Of a DNA stretch of 64,000 nt, positions 36,201 to 48,180 are shown piece by piece. Source of the DNA: Escarpia spicata. Its lineage: Eukaryota; Annelida; Polychaeta; Sabellida; Siboglinidae. The notes beneath the pieces were generated by a model. The model ran no database searches, was not told the DNA's origin, and was given only the letters and a program-made list of their open reading frames with translations. The DNA lies in assembly GCA_963995525.1 (NCBI GenBank), contig OZ023206.1:7444919-7508918 (forward strand), written 5' to 3'. Each line of letters begins with the position of its first letter. Within the stretch, counting starts at the first letter, position 1. Position numbers and translations under genes: made by a program.

Positions 36201-39200
36201 AGATCACGTTAATGTCGGTCCCGTCTCAATTTGGGATGTAAAAGAACGACTGAGGACGACAAGCACCCTGGCAGTGACCACCCTCAGTACCAGCATATAA
36301 AGGTCGGTTTGGCGATAATGTTCTGAAAAAGGCTGACTAGTTGAATGAGACCTCATAAGACATTGTAACCACAATATATACAGACTAGTCAGTTAATAGA
36401 ACGTTGCCGATCGCTGGAAACAACTAGAACAACTAGAATCGGAAGATGTGCGCTACGTAGAAGAGACATCTATGTCCCACCAAAACACCGAAACGATGGT
36501 GGAGAGTATTCCAATCGTTCAATATTGACATTGTTATTGATTGTTGTGGTACTGCTACCCGTGATCGCCACTCTAGGTATCCGGGCAACGGCAGAACAAT
36601 GCAGACATTCGCCAAGTGATTTTAAAATCAGGCATGCAAGCCAATTATACGCGTCACCGACCCCGTTGTATTCCAAGCCGACGCTAATCCTGCTGTCACG
36701 TGGATACACCCATCCGTGTCCAGGGCCGACCGTGACCAGGACACCCAAGTGCCTCTGCGTGAACTGTGGGAAAGGGGTAAGGTCCAATAGTAAGGCCGTC
36801 GCCTGTGATGTGTGTGATAGATGGAAACATATTAAGTGTGGTGGCATACCAACACACGTGTATGCGGATGCTGTCAGTGCAGGAGAGTGCACCCCTTTGG
36901 TACGTAATAAGTGTGCATTGGCGGCGGTGGCCAGCGCTGATGTTCTGGACGAATCTGTGAAGTAAGATTCTCCATCTGACAACCGACCTTTGCAAGATCC
37001 ACAGCTGACCTCCGACAACAATACGACCCCGCCATCTGACGCTGACCCCGAGCAATTCGAGTGTTTTCTAAGAAAAGGATTACATTTTATTCACCTAAAC
37101 GCCAGAAGCTTATTGCCTAAACTGGAGGAACTCAATGTGCTTGCTGAAAAAGTGGAGTCTGTGTGGGCGGAAGTCCTCCTGCCTAAAACGCGTCCCATAC
37201 TGACAGGGATCTGTTACAGGCCACCGAGACAATGTAACTTTTACGAACTTTTAGAACTGTCCGTTAATGAAGGAAACGATTTTAGTGAATTCATTTTGCT
37301 TGGAGATTTTAATACTAATGTCATATGTCTTCTGTCATAGCATAACTTCTTACTCACACTGTAAACTTATCTATAACTACTGGAAATATCCCCGATGACT
37401 TGAAGATGGCCAGGGTTGTTCCATTGTATAAAAAGAATAATAATACTGATGTTGAGAACTATAGAACTGATGTTGAGAACTATAGAACTGATGTTGAGAA
37501 CTATATTTACTTTATAACGGAACATAAACTACTATATGAATTTCAATTTGGTTTTCGGTCATCGTATTCCACTTATACATGATTGATCCACGTAATCGAT
37601 TACATTAAACCAGACTGTGAAAATGGCAATTACACAGGCATGGTACTGTTGGATTTGCAGAAAGCTTTTGACACTGTAGATCACACCATTCTTTTGGAGA
37701 AACTCAAGGTTGTAGGTGCAGATGAACTCTCTATATGTTGGTTTAGATCTTATTTGAAGGGTAGAGTGCAAGTTACCGAAGTCGATGGAACAATATCTGG
37801 GACAAGAGGTATCACTTGCGGTGTACCACAAGGTTCAATACTTGGGCCTCTACTCTTCCTGTTATATGTAAATGACATGTCTGCTCCAGTTAAATGCAAG
37901 CTTTTGTTATATGCGGACGACCCAATCTTGCGTGCCTCGGGAAAGGATTTAGCAGAAATAGAGGCAACTTTAAGTTCCGAGCTGGAATCCGCCAGTGAAT
38001 GGTTAATCGATAAGAAACTGTCTCTTCATTTAGGAAAAACACAATCCAGCGTGTTTGGAACGAAGAGAAAATTGTACAAATATAACAATCTTAATGTTGT
38101 ATGCAATGGAAATGTCATTGAATCAAAATCAAGTGTCACATGTTTAGGGGTAACTTTAGATCAGTCCCTTTCTGGTGATTATCATAGCTTCTAATACCCT
38201 TTCTAAAACTTCAAATAAATTAAAATTTTTGTACAGGAACGCCAGAAAGTTTAGTATCAAAACAAAAAACTACTAGTCTCTGCTTAGATTCAATGTCATT
38301 TTGATTACACATGTTCAGCTTGGTACAGTGGATTATCGAAAAAAATGAACTGCAGAATGCAGCGTACACGTAATAAGATTATCAGATTTATGTTAAATGC
38401 TCCACCGAGGTTCCAAGTTGGTGCTAATGTATTTAAGACCGTTGGAATACTGCCTGTTGAATATAGAGTAGAACAGTTAAAGTTGGGTCACATGTTCGAT
38501 ATTATCAATGGTACTGCACCAGCATATTTAAGAGCAAATGTTGAAATGGTTCATCATATATACCCCACAAGAGTTAGTGAATTGGAATGTGTTATTCCTA
38601 GAGTAAAGGGTTCTGGACAAACTTCTTTCCCTTACACAGACATATGCCACTGGAACAACATACCAATCGAAACAAAACAATGTCGATCTAAAATTAGTTT
38701 TAGAAAAAAGGTGACGACCCTTTTATATAGTAGATTGGTGGCCGGTGAACACAATATTTACGCTGCGTCTTAATATTTAAGGCATATTTATTTATTTATT
38801 GTATTTTAAATTTTGCAATTGTTTACATATATAGGATTTTTTTACATCGTACTATTTATATAATTATTTGTTATACTATAATTACTTATTCACTCTTTTT
38901 TTGAGGACCACATTGGAAATAAGTGTACTATGTGTGCTTTTATTTGCTATCCTCGGTATTATTATATATATGTCATATTTCTTCTAATTATGTAATGCAT
39001 GTATATAATTTTACTGAATAAACTCACTCACACACACACTATCATAGATGTAAAGGTTGACGTTTGCTGGACACTGTAATATACACAATGGTGAACTGGA
39101 ATTTTAAGAACATCACCTCGCAGCTAGCTCACGGAGGAGCAAGCCATGGCAGACCAAATGTCAATGTGACTAACTGTCGGAATGATCTGGGGATGTGTGA

Positions 39201-42200
39201 CTGGGTCCAGGAGAGTTGCAGGTAGCTATTAGGGACAGAGGAGTGTCGAGTCAAATTTCAGACACAGAAAACGTCATGATAGCTATTGCACAATATCGAA
39301 CTCAAGTTAATTTCCTCGGAATAAATAAGCACTGCGCAGGTATAGCAGAAAGCTACGTAACACTTCGGTGATAAACTGTCAGCAGTGACACAGAAGACAC
39401 GAATAAATAGGGAACAGTCACCATCGGAATGCGGATTGTAGAGATATGTCTTAGTTATGGCTCGGCGACTTGGGGTCTATTCAATGAAAGTCGGCCGTTC
39501 GTTATAACCCGGTTCGTTCAGTGACAATCGCGTCAATCCATACAGCCCGCGGCAGTTCCGTTGCATGGCGAAGTCTTGTGTTCGTGGACAATATCGCGCT
39601 GTGTGTATTTACGGAAGGTCGCATAAGTTCGCTAATACGTTAAATACTATGTGTGGGTGCTATGGACGCGGGGGAGGGGGGAGGGTAAATGCCATCAGTG
39701 GCGCCACATAGCGAGTGAAACATGTTAATGCAAATTGACGCTAATAACAATTTTGGATAGTAAGCATCGAAAGTGATCCTTTAGGATTTTGTAAACAGCT
39801 GCGGTCCTTTCGAGGCGAGTGCGAGATACAGGTGACTGTCTAGTAGTTTATGCGATACATCGACCTGGATAAATAGTCGGACAGCAGCTAGCCCGAGGCT
39901 GCGCCGATGGCTACCTGCTCGGGTAGTGGATGACAATGCGATAAACAGCTGTCAAACATAATGCTCGACCAAACAAGTAATTGCAAATTACACCGTATCC
40001 TCGTTATAATGGTGTACAAGCTGCGAATATATCGGCTAATGTTAATCATGTTGTATGACATATTCTGTGCTGAAAGAATAAGGCCTGCGCTGAATTGAAT
40101 CGTTAAACAATTAGCCACGCATCATTTGTTAACTGGGCGTGATCTGTGAAACCACTACGTACAGAGCGACACTGACGTTGTCATTAGGAGGGATTGTGTA
40201 TGAAACAAAATATACAGGTTTGAAAAAATGTGTTTGTTTTTGTTATGACCATGTTCATGTGTCATGTCTATCAACACATTATATTCAAATCCATGGTACT
40301 ATTTCTAACAAACACAGGATTGTGTTGCTAGTTTCACATACAGATTAGGATGTACCGCCAATATAGTTAGCGTACAACTGCTGCAGGGTACGTTTTTACT
40401 CTATTTGTATTTGTTACAGGCGGAACGGCTCAGGCAAGATCAAATCGACGGTAAGTGGCGCCACCTGTATCCTTCATATATACGGCTTTAGTATTATTTA
40501 AATAAAGGTATTATATTTTATAGTCATAGCACGGTATCCAGTCCTTGGGACAGGTCAGATACTTTACACTTCACTCCCAGGCAAACCTTTTCATTCGACC
40601 ACTATATCGAGTTCTCTCGCAAGAATTAAGCCACGCAGAATTTACAACACGAAGTCTACTCGTGCATGTATAAGCTGCATGTTGTTTGTAAATACTACTG
40701 GACCCTCCTCTTTACTGACCAATACAACATCCACGTTTGCTACAAATCAAGCTGCTATTCCTGAAAGTGCCGCCATTGAGATGAGTCTCTTTGACTGTAT
40801 CGCTGTTGTGTCACGCGGAGTCTATTAATTTGCAATTGCATATTTCGTTGTTTGCGCCGTTGCAGAATGCAAGGAGTGTTTCACGCTGTTTGACAAGAAT
40901 GGAGACGGCCGGATCTCGGTGAACGAACTGGGCACCGTCGTCCGCTCCCTCGGCATGAACCCCACGGAGTCAGAGGTCAGGGAGGTCGCTAGGGGCACCC
41001 TACGTAAGTTTACCCGCCTCAGCAATCCAAATATTAATACGCTAATTTCCAATCATTGTAAATGCATCTCCACCGAAGCCCGATGCCCGGCCGCCCCTTT
41101 CTATGTCCATTTGCTTCCTAGGACCATTGGCGTCTGACCTACCAACTGACGACGTATTTAAGAAAACACAATGAAAGCTATTTAGATTTATTGATCTGAG
41201 AATTTCTTTTGCTCCTACCCGAGATAATTGACTGGCCATCACTTATCCAGATGACGCCACCGGTTTGTTGCTCCGGCGGTGAGTCAAACTAATAATCAAT
41301 TATATTATGAGTATTTCTATGACGTTCTTCAGACGATGCATCTCACAGGCTCGTTCCAACTTAATTAAAAACAGTCACACATAAATACATACGATGTACT
41401 TCTACAATATCAAACAATAAAAATAGATTTCTAAATTATGCAAATTATGAAATATTTAAAATATATGCACATTTATACAAAACTATCCTGTATGTTTATT
41501 TGACAATTTCATAAGATTTATTGGTGTTTTATATTCTGTAAAGTGCCACGAACAATCTTAATTGGTTATGGCGTTATGCAAAATAAAATATATTATTATT
41601 ATTATTAGCTGTGAGATATTAGTATATGATATGTTATTTACAGGCGACAGCTACTTCGGCTTCCCGGAACTGCTGCAAGTGATGGCAAAGTTCGTAAGCA
41701 ACCCACGTGACAGCGAAGACGAAATCCGCGAAGCATTCCGCGTGTTCGATCGCGATGGTAACGGCTACATCAGCGCTGTCGAGCTGCGTCACGTGATGAC
41801 GAATCTGGGTGAGAAGTTGACGGACGACGAGGTGGACGAGTTGATTCGGGAGATTGACGTCGACAACGACGGACAGGTCAACTACGAAGGTACTAAAGCA
41901 AGAGCGCCGGCGGGATTAACATAGTTTTACATAAAAAAATTGTAACTATACACGCAATCAGGTCAAAGTTCAAATCGAGTAAAGATCAACTTGGTTCGCT
42001 GTGGGTGTTGGAAATTGTAGCAAATAGCACTGGACATTTGGAGATAGCGTATTTTAATATGTAGATAGATTGGATGCTTTCTGGAGAAAAAAAACGTTTA
42101 AAATCAGCATAGGAGACATGTGCGCCATTGGCGATTTGACTTGTTACGCCAATTGCGTGACCCGACCTATGTGCCCATATAGTCAAACTATGATTCCGTG

Positions 42201-43116
42201 TATTATCTGTTCTCGTTACTACATAACATATTATGTACGTCAAGTGTGTAGACGTTTAATTACATTTATTGTGGACATTGCGAACGCTGAATGTGCAAAT
42301 GCGAGTTTATAATGCACATATAAATATTTCGGCCCCTATTATCAATTTGTCATCATGGTGTGTTCTTGTGATATTCAAATAGTATGATCAAGTCGTCATT
42401 GATGTCCTCAGAATGAAGTATTGAAGTGAGTTTTTGTTAAAAACAAAACAAAACTACGGATCTCTGGTTCCGCCCTGAATCACATCGTATATAGGCTTAC
42501 AACGTTTTAGTCATAGATCTCTATAAACGTGTAATTAAACAGGGAATGTGGCAAGAGTATTAGCCTCCCATCTCCAACTTTATGTTTTGGGAGTCAACCT
42601 CTAAGGGATCATCCCAGAACGTCTATGCCCGATATCAGTCGAAATTACTTTCATCTGAAACAGACGAAAATATGTAAACAATGATACATTTCCTTATTCC
42701 TAACACTAACAGTATCGGTCCAATGCGTAACATACGGATGTCCGTCGCCAGACGAAACTACCTCTGACTGCATTTTCACAAACGAAAGTAATTTCGTTTA
42801 ATATCGTAGATCGACGTTCTGAGATGATCCATAACCTCCTTCCACTTCCTCCTCCCGCCCATCTTTGAGGCCTACCTCCTATTTCCAGCTGGGTTTGGAT
42901 ATACGCTCGGCAAAGTCTTGGTAGAATGATACACCTCGTTACGTAAACTCCATCAACAGACAGTCAAACTAGGGCTGGTTAATATCGTTTTTGTCCAGTA
43001 TTCAATCCACAGTACAGAGTACAGCTAATAAAGCACCACTTGTGTTAATTTGCCGACGATAAACTCAGTCTTTGGTCGTCTTTGCAGAAGTCGTGCGGTT
43101 GATGTGCGCCAAATGA
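33287..43116 (+). CDS. calmodulin-like EF-hand protein 1
   Basis: Proposed exons: 33287-33289 (ATG alone), 40420-40450, 40866-41003, 41644-41889 and 43088-43116, totalling 148 codons plus TGA. Calmodulin has 149 residues. EF-hand loops: EF1 [12 protein letters not shown] is canonical. EF2 aligns as [12 protein letters not shown], lacking acidic residues at loop positions 1 and 3, with a shortened entering helix, so it probably does not bind calcium. EF3 [12 protein letters not shown] and EF4 [12 protein letters not shown] are canonical. The C-lobe ([33 protein letters not shown]) is very close to calmodulin, and the end [10 protein letters not shown] parallels EEFVQMMTAK. By family it is a cytosolic calcium sensor. 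All four main exons have sound splice sites; the ATG-only first exon is inferred. A paralog follows at 56263. AATAAA occurs at 43629 and 43633. Confidence 0.8.
33290..36057. other. putative intron 1 of calmodulin-like gene 1, left part
   Basis: No coding exon or repeat family recognised. A phrase resembling a degenerate tRNA head occurs near 33612-33700 but lacks paired boxes. Confidence 0.45.
36058..36435 (+). repeat. tRNA-derived SINE, full-length-like copy
   Basis: The tRNA-like head has GCGGCTAGTGTAGAGGTTAG (A box) and GAGTTCGAAACCCGG (B box). The body includes GTAAAAGAACGACTGAGGAC, GGTTTGGCGATAATGTTCTG, GACTAGTTGAATGAGACCTC and ATATACAGACTAGTCAGTTA. The body recurs at 62630-62838. Confidence 0.75.
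36525..38990 (+). mobile_element. LINE retrotransposon with PHD-like finger, endonuclease and RT, internally deleted
   Basis: Order on plus: Cys-rich finger [20 protein letters not shown] followed by DRWKHIKC (36525-36965); endonuclease start [19 protein letters not shown] and [25 protein letters not shown] (36990-37340) with a large internal deletion; RT from [11 protein letters not shown] with a tripled DVENYRT. RT palm [33 protein letters not shown] and catalytic YADDPIL follow (37583-38194); then [15 protein letters not shown] and HWNNIP-type C-terminus ending 38773. Stops and deletions make it inactive. The 3' sequence is AT-rich, ending near ACTCACTCACACACACAC at about 39030. It is on the same strand as the surrounding gene. 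Confidence 0.88.
37445..37507 (+). repeat. 21-bp in-frame triplication in LINE RT
   Basis: Three tandem copies of ACTGATGTTGAGAACTATAG plus A, reading TDVENYR three times, within the RT finger motif that occurs once as xxxENYRP in LINE reverse transcriptases. Confidence 0.9.
38991..40419. other. putative intron 1 of calmodulin-like gene 1, right part
   Basis: No supported exon. An ATG at 39146 starts MADQMSM followed by a stop and resembles the calmodulin N-terminus only by chance. Confidence 0.45.
40420..40450 (+). CDS. calmodulin-like gene 1, exon 2
   Basis: 31 bp with acceptor TTTGTTACAG and donor ACG|GTAAGTGG. It encodes [10 protein letters not shown] plus one base, matching the calmodulin N-terminus in length. 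The corresponding exon in paralog 2 ends in the same phase. Confidence 0.75.
40515..40690 (+). repeat. dispersed SINE-like repeat fragment
   Basis: Contains TACTTTACACTTCACTCCCA, GGCAAACCTTTTCATTCGAC and GAGTTCTCTCGCAAGAATTA, collinear with the repeat at 18718-19012 but diverged. It lies in the short intron between exons 2 and 3 of calmodulin-like gene 1. Confidence 0.6.
40866..41003 (+). CDS. calmodulin-like gene 1, exon 3 (EF1 and start of EF2)
   Basis: 138 bp with acceptor CCGTTGCAG and donor CTAC|GTAAGTTT. It encodes [35 protein letters not shown] and the altered helix VREVARGTL. It is two codons shorter than the homologous exon in paralog 2. Confidence 0.85.
41004..41643. other. intron 3 of calmodulin-like gene 1
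   Basis: AT-rich with no recognised repeat; an ATT trinucleotide run lies near 41592-41607. Confidence 0.6.
41644..41889 (+). CDS. calmodulin-like gene 1, exon 4 (rest of EF2, EF3, EF4)
   Basis: 246 bp with acceptor ATTTACAG and donor GAAG|GTACTAAAG, phase 1 at both ends. It encodes [16 protein letters not shown], the central linker [10 protein letters not shown], and EF3 and EF4. Confidence 0.9.
41890..43087. other. intron 4 of calmodulin-like gene 1
   Basis: No repeat or exon recognised. Confidence 0.6.
43088..43116 (+). CDS. calmodulin-like gene 1, terminal coding exon
   Basis: Acceptor GTCTTTGCAG, then 29 bp giving (E)VVRLMCAK and TGA. It supplies the missing C-terminal helix in the correct phase. 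Too short for ORF-based detection; recognised from phase, motif and the parallel exon in paralog 2. Confidence 0.75.
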
Positions 43117-44216
43117 TCTCCACCTCGTCCTCCTAGCGACCTAGTCCTTCATCGACTCGACGTCGGGCGCCATCATGCGATCATCGGAGTAACTACGGAG
43201 TGTAGTGAACTCACCAGTCACTGTGTCTGTCCACAATCGTAAACTGTTCCCAGCTTGAAGTTTGTTATCGACTTATTATCATTCGTTATCTGGTTAGTAT
43301 TGATACAAATAAACAATTACATGATTAGTCACCGTTAAAAGTTGGCGACCTAATGAATATTGACGATCGTATCACTATTAGTTAATTTTTTCTCTAAATG
43401 CAAGATCATTCTCTTCTTTTATCTGACCAATCTGTTTCACCAACAAGTCTGGGGCAAGTCATCGTGGCATTCATACCATCATAACCTTCACATTTAATTA
43501 CGATACTGTTTTGCAACTTTGCTTGCTTCACATCGCATATCACGTGGTCCGATCGCCATCTTTGTGTAGATATACTCTGTGTTCAACAGTCTACTCGATG
43601 GAGCATGTTAACCTGCACTGTACTCAATAATAAATAAAAGTATATATTTGCTTAGAAATATGTCACCTTAATTACTCACGATATTATCTGGTGTTTTGAT
43701 GCGTTCAAACAATTGCGTTCATTGCCTACTACTATATAAGGTTTAGTGCAGTTCGTGTTCTCGTTGACACTCGCTGTAACACTTATAATGGATTTGATGA
43801 TGTTTTGATAGATTTTAGTACAAAATTTAAAAAAAAGTAAAATAAAAGCAAATGAAAAACAGTCGTTTCCTTTGAAGTTTAATTAGAGTTAGTAGTATGA
43901 TGTCAGTTCCGGTAACTAGACGAATGCTCAGTCATGTTTCATGGGTCCACACGTAGTCTCGACTCGTTCGTATGATACGAGGGTGCGTAGAGTCGTTGTT
44001 TTTTATTGTGTCAAATATGTTTGAAATAACAATGTTTGGCAGAATGTCGGTTATATCCTTTATTGTGTCTAATCAGTCTGGCTTTAAAAACAAAGGTTAA
44101 GACAGATTTACAATTAGGCAATCCCGTCTTTACGGACGTACATTTCGGCCACTTTTGACACTGGTAAGATATACAATAAAGCATAATCGAAATAGGAGGA
44201 TGTTGATACGGGCATA
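43117..44216. other. 3' flank of calmodulin-like gene 1
   Basis: Presumed 3' UTR and intergenic DNA with no further gene recognised. Confidence 0.5.
43629..43638 (+). promoter_or_regulatory. overlapping AATAAA polyadenylation signals
   Basis: AATAAATAAA about 510 bp after the stop of calmodulin-like gene 1. Plausible poly(A) signal, not proven. Confidence 0.4.
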
Positions 44217-45842
44217 CAGACCCGTAGTCAGCTTTTCACAACGGGAGGTTCACATATTCCGAATACAGACTTCAGGGGGCACAATGCAGAGGACGCCACA
44301 TGTTCACATGGGATTTCACCCCTATAATGCAGAGGGTCGTGATTCTAGCCGAAAAGACATTAAAGTGGGGTGTGAGGTTTGTGTATCATGTGGTTTCATA
44401 TTATATTCAAATACCACATTAGTATCACCAGCAGGTCATTAGTGAGGCTCTTTCGGGGGTGTGGGATTCATGTGTGTGGTCTGAAATCTGCCCCATTTTG
44501 TTGCTGATTAAGCTTAATTTATACCCAATTTTATTCATAAAAGCCAACAGGCAATGATATCATATTATTAACACAACTGAATTATTTACTAGAAACACTT
44601 TACCATATATATTATGTGCAGTTTTGAATATATATACACATAGTAATATCTTAAACGAGTCATCGAGGAGTGTGGGTGTGTCCGAGTGTTGTTAAAGTAT
44701 TCACGTAGTTTTACAATTTGATGACATTAACAATGTGGTTTTCAGTCAATTAATACATTATATATGTAACTGATCTGCATCGCAAAATGTCCACAATTTA
44801 TCAATAACATAATTCAGTTAGTAATTTAATAAACATTTATAAAATGCGTACCATAAATAGAATATTTGAAAACATTTCCTCTTGTGGAATTTGAATTGAA
44901 TTATAGGTAACAAACAATCGAGTACCGTAACCTCTAGGCCACATTGACCGCAGGAAATAGTATCTGTATTTGGCAGCTAACAAACAAAATGAACGCAATA
45001 ATTGAAAATAATGTTTCGTCACACCTTCTGCCGAGATTAGCTAGGCCCCCCTTTCTGAGATCTATAACTATGCAACCAGCAACAACAGGATTTCGGCAAC
45101 CATAACTAAGGCCACATAATTCACGGTTTCTCACCAGCACGCACATTTTAAAATATATGCCGTTAAACTGTATTTGCTATTGTTCAAATAAAATTGATTC
45201 GTGTCAAGCTAGATGAATTTCTCTACAGGTGTGTCGCTTGTACGAAATACACTCGTTACACATCTTAATTTGGTGATTGCTGAGAACAGCCTTTTGATAC
45301 TCGGTAGTTCTGACGATAAACCAAGAATTATTGTTATATGGCCCAACACACTGTATTTGTGCTCGTATTTGTTCTTTAATCAGTGTTAAATCATTGTCAC
45401 CCCTTTCACCCACAAGCATGTAACATGATACTTATGAGAACCATTGTCATTATGCAGTGAAATGTCGATATCAAATTGAGTCACTCACATAAATCCTTTA
45501 TTATAACTGTATGTTTTGTTTGCATCAGTAAACTCTGACTGACTACAATTTGAAGTAATGTACCTTTAGAGTAAAATTGGCTTCTTGTGTATTTGTTATC
45601 CCTTTAACATCTGTATCAATCAGGCTGCCCTGACATGCTGGGTAATGTTTGAACAATATCCTGCAGGTTTGATGAGGGGGGTTCTCGTTTTCCAGAAACA
45701 GAGAATAATCTTAACATAAACAATTAGGGGGTCATATCTTAAACATCAAATTTGAGGGGGGATTTCACATTTTGGAGAAAGGGGGATTCACAAAAAGGGG
45801 GGAATTCACGGGGTTCACTTGAACCCCCTGGCTACGGGCCTG
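44217..45842. mobile_element. non-autonomous DNA transposon, about 1.6 kb
   Basis: The left end CAGACCCGTAGTCAGC and the complement of the right end, CAGGCCCGTAGCCAGGGGGT, form terminal inverted repeats of about 16 bp. This CAGGCCCGTAGCCAG-type terminus is widespread on animal DNA transposons. Inside, G-rich runs occur near both ends and the middle is AT-rich without transposase. A degenerate tRNA-like phrase on the minus strand lies near 44885-44945 (TGGCCTAGAGGTTACGG). No exact target duplication was found. Confidence 0.5.
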
Positions 45843-46647
45843 GTATAATCTATAGCCCACCTAGTACTATTACCATAACAAATGGCAGCACTCCAGCTTT
45901 AACCTTAGCATACTGAAGGTGTATGCAGAGAAAATTAATTTTGAATGTTACTTTAGACAACTAAAAACTGTGAAATATGAATACATAAAAATGTAATAAA
46001 ATATGTGTTTGGACAATATACTTTAAGCTTCCCAATAATGTAGACATTATATAATTTCCTACTAGTATATAGGTCATGTGAGGTAAATGTCACTTGTTAT
46101 AGCGTAGTGGTTAAAGCTGCTTGTTCGACTGGTGATATCGCCTAAGACATGTATTGCACATTCACGTGTAAATATTCCAGTGTTGAGAATCACCTGAATT
46201 GACTCATGCTGTGCTCTCTGCTTTGACCGTTCTCAAGTGTAACCAGAACTCACTCCAAACTGCTGTTTAATAGTAACTACACAGAAAGCAATGCCTGTGT
46301 GGTATTTGTGGGGTTCGCTAGTGTATTTTAAAATGAAGTTTTCCTTTGTAACCTATGGCACCGCTACATCTTAGCGTGGCCAACTAATGAATAGTGATCA
46401 TTAGCAACTGTAATTAACCGCGCACGCCGACGCAAGAGTCGGATGCCGACGTCAGATTTGGCGTCAACTCAAAATTTCGCGTCGGCATCCAACAAAACAC
46501 CACCAGCTAACCGTTCAGTAAGCAAGTCTACAGTCGACTCCATAAAAATAAGAGTCCTCCGATTTATTTGGAAATGCCTCCATGAACCATCCTTCTGAAA
46601 ATTCTTTTAACACGTCACTGTCGGAAGAGACGACATCAACTAACTAA
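45843..46647. other. intergenic sequence without recognised gene
   Basis: A possible tRNA A-box-like phrase, TAGCGTAGTGGTTAAAGC, occurs at about 46100 without a B box. Confidence 0.45.
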
Positions 46648-46730
46648 CCCGCACGGTGCTGAGCATGAACCCGCACGGTGCTGAACATGAACCGGCACGG
46701 TGCTGAGCATGAACCCACACGGTGCTGAGC
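46648..46730. repeat. 22-bp tandem repeat, four copies
   Basis: Unit CCCGCACGGTGCTGAGCATG plus AA, with minor variants. Confidence 0.9.
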
Positions 46731-46920
46731 TTCTCTCGCCTCTTTCTGTCTTCACTCAATTCTTTGGAGCATCAGTTTCTCATCTCACAAATGGTAATGA
46801 CTTTCAGAAAACAAACCGGTAGTTATTCAAAGTGATTTACTTAATTACTACTTACTTTGCTTTTTTACTTAATACTACTTAATACTCCACAAATGTATTG
46901 AGCTCATTGTGAAATACATT

Positions 46921-47060
46921 CGTGTGTGTGTGTGTGTGTATGCGTGCGTGCATGTGTGTGTGTGTGTATGCGCGTGCGTGCGTATGTGTGTGTATGTGTG
47001 TGTGCGTGCGTGCGTGCGTGTGTATGTGTGTGTATGTATGTGCGTGTGTGTATGTGCATA
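46921..47060. repeat. GT-rich microsatellite
   Basis: GTGTGT interspersed with GTGC, GTAT and CATG tetranucleotides. Confidence 0.9.
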
Positions 47061-47955
47061 TGTAAATAAAACATACATAAACGCATATGGTTTTCCGAAG
47101 CAAGAGTAAAATACGTAAAGCTGAGCAGTTTTTCCGCAACGGAGGTGTCTAGTCGACGGCACCCCCTGCAACCGAACCTCCACCCCGAGAATTCCAACTG
47201 CACCTTCTCGTGAGGCTACCAAACAACCTTCAACTGCACGTCCTCGAGCACAACTCTTGTCACTCGTTCAGAGCTCTTTTGCCTCAGCGGGGGAGGCGCA
47301 TGCAGTCGTCGCATCCAGCTCACGTGTCTGTACTAGATACTAGATGGTGCGGGTCTAAGCAATCACCACGAAAGTGTCATCCCAAAATAAAACATTTATT
47401 CGAAAATGGTCGCTAGATGTCTCTGCTGTACCCACAGCTTCACACCGGCGGTTCGGTTTTTGCATTGGATTCCATTTCTAGTTTTGCCACGGCTTGTTCA
47501 CCGTGTTTTCATTACCAAAATGTCAACGTGTATGAGGGAATCAGGCAACTTCAAAGGTATTTCTATAGCAGTTTTGCGGGTGATGTTCTAAAGAATAGTT
47601 TGCTATAGAATCTGCTATATTCTGTTGTTTTCTCAAACTTCTAGAAATTATTCTTTATGGTTTTTGCGGTTATTGTTCTATAGAATATTTGATGTTATGT
47701 AATTCTATATCACATGTAGTATTCCATTGTTTTCTATGATATATATGGATTATCCTATACGGTTTTATCTTTCTATAGAACATTTTACATCCTGTACTAC
47801 ATAATGCTACAGAATCTGCAATATTTTATAGCTTTCTATAACATACTATACTACGTTTTTGTAGATGTACATAGAAGTATATGTACTTATGTAGTAAAAG
47901 TCTACACATTTTAAATAATCTATATATTTATGAACAATGTTTTACTAAGATATGA

Positions 47956-47962
<7 letters not shown>
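47061..47962. other. intergenic sequence without recognised gene
   Basis: 47130-47420 is GC-richer, but no conserved motif was seen. 47560-47850 contains repeated TTCTATAGAA- and TTCTATAG-like phrases. Confidence 0.4.
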
Positions 47963-47997
<35 letters not shown>

Positions 47998-47998
47998 A

Positions 47999-48046
<48 letters not shown>

Positions 48047-48180
48047 ATAATAAGGTAACTTCTATTGCGCCTAAATCCTTGGAAACCAAGCTCAGAAGCG
48101 CATCAAAACAAAAGGATTGGTCAATCTCAAAATCCATAAGAATTATTGCTGTTGTCAACAGATGGGTCAATAATATATTA
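47963..48180. repeat. (AT)n tracts followed by a SINE-like fragment
   Basis: Two AT tracts (47963-47992 and 48004-48043). They are followed by AAGGTAACTTCTATTGCGCC and AAGCTCAGAAGCGCATC, weakly resembling the TATAGCGC/GCTCAAAGCGC repeat seen at 18718. Confidence 0.6.

Noticed and set aside
34525..36207. Several 60-80 residue open frames in the putative intron 1 of calmodulin-like gene 1
   Set aside because: No motif, no splice-site support and no paralogous counterpart.
39146..39166. ATG starting MADQMSM, resembling the calmodulin N-terminus
   Set aside because: Stop after seven codons and no good donor in phase; the similarity is only four residues.
46095..46160. tRNA-like A box TAGCGTAGTGGTTAAAGC
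   Set aside because: No B box at a proper distance and no cloverleaf.
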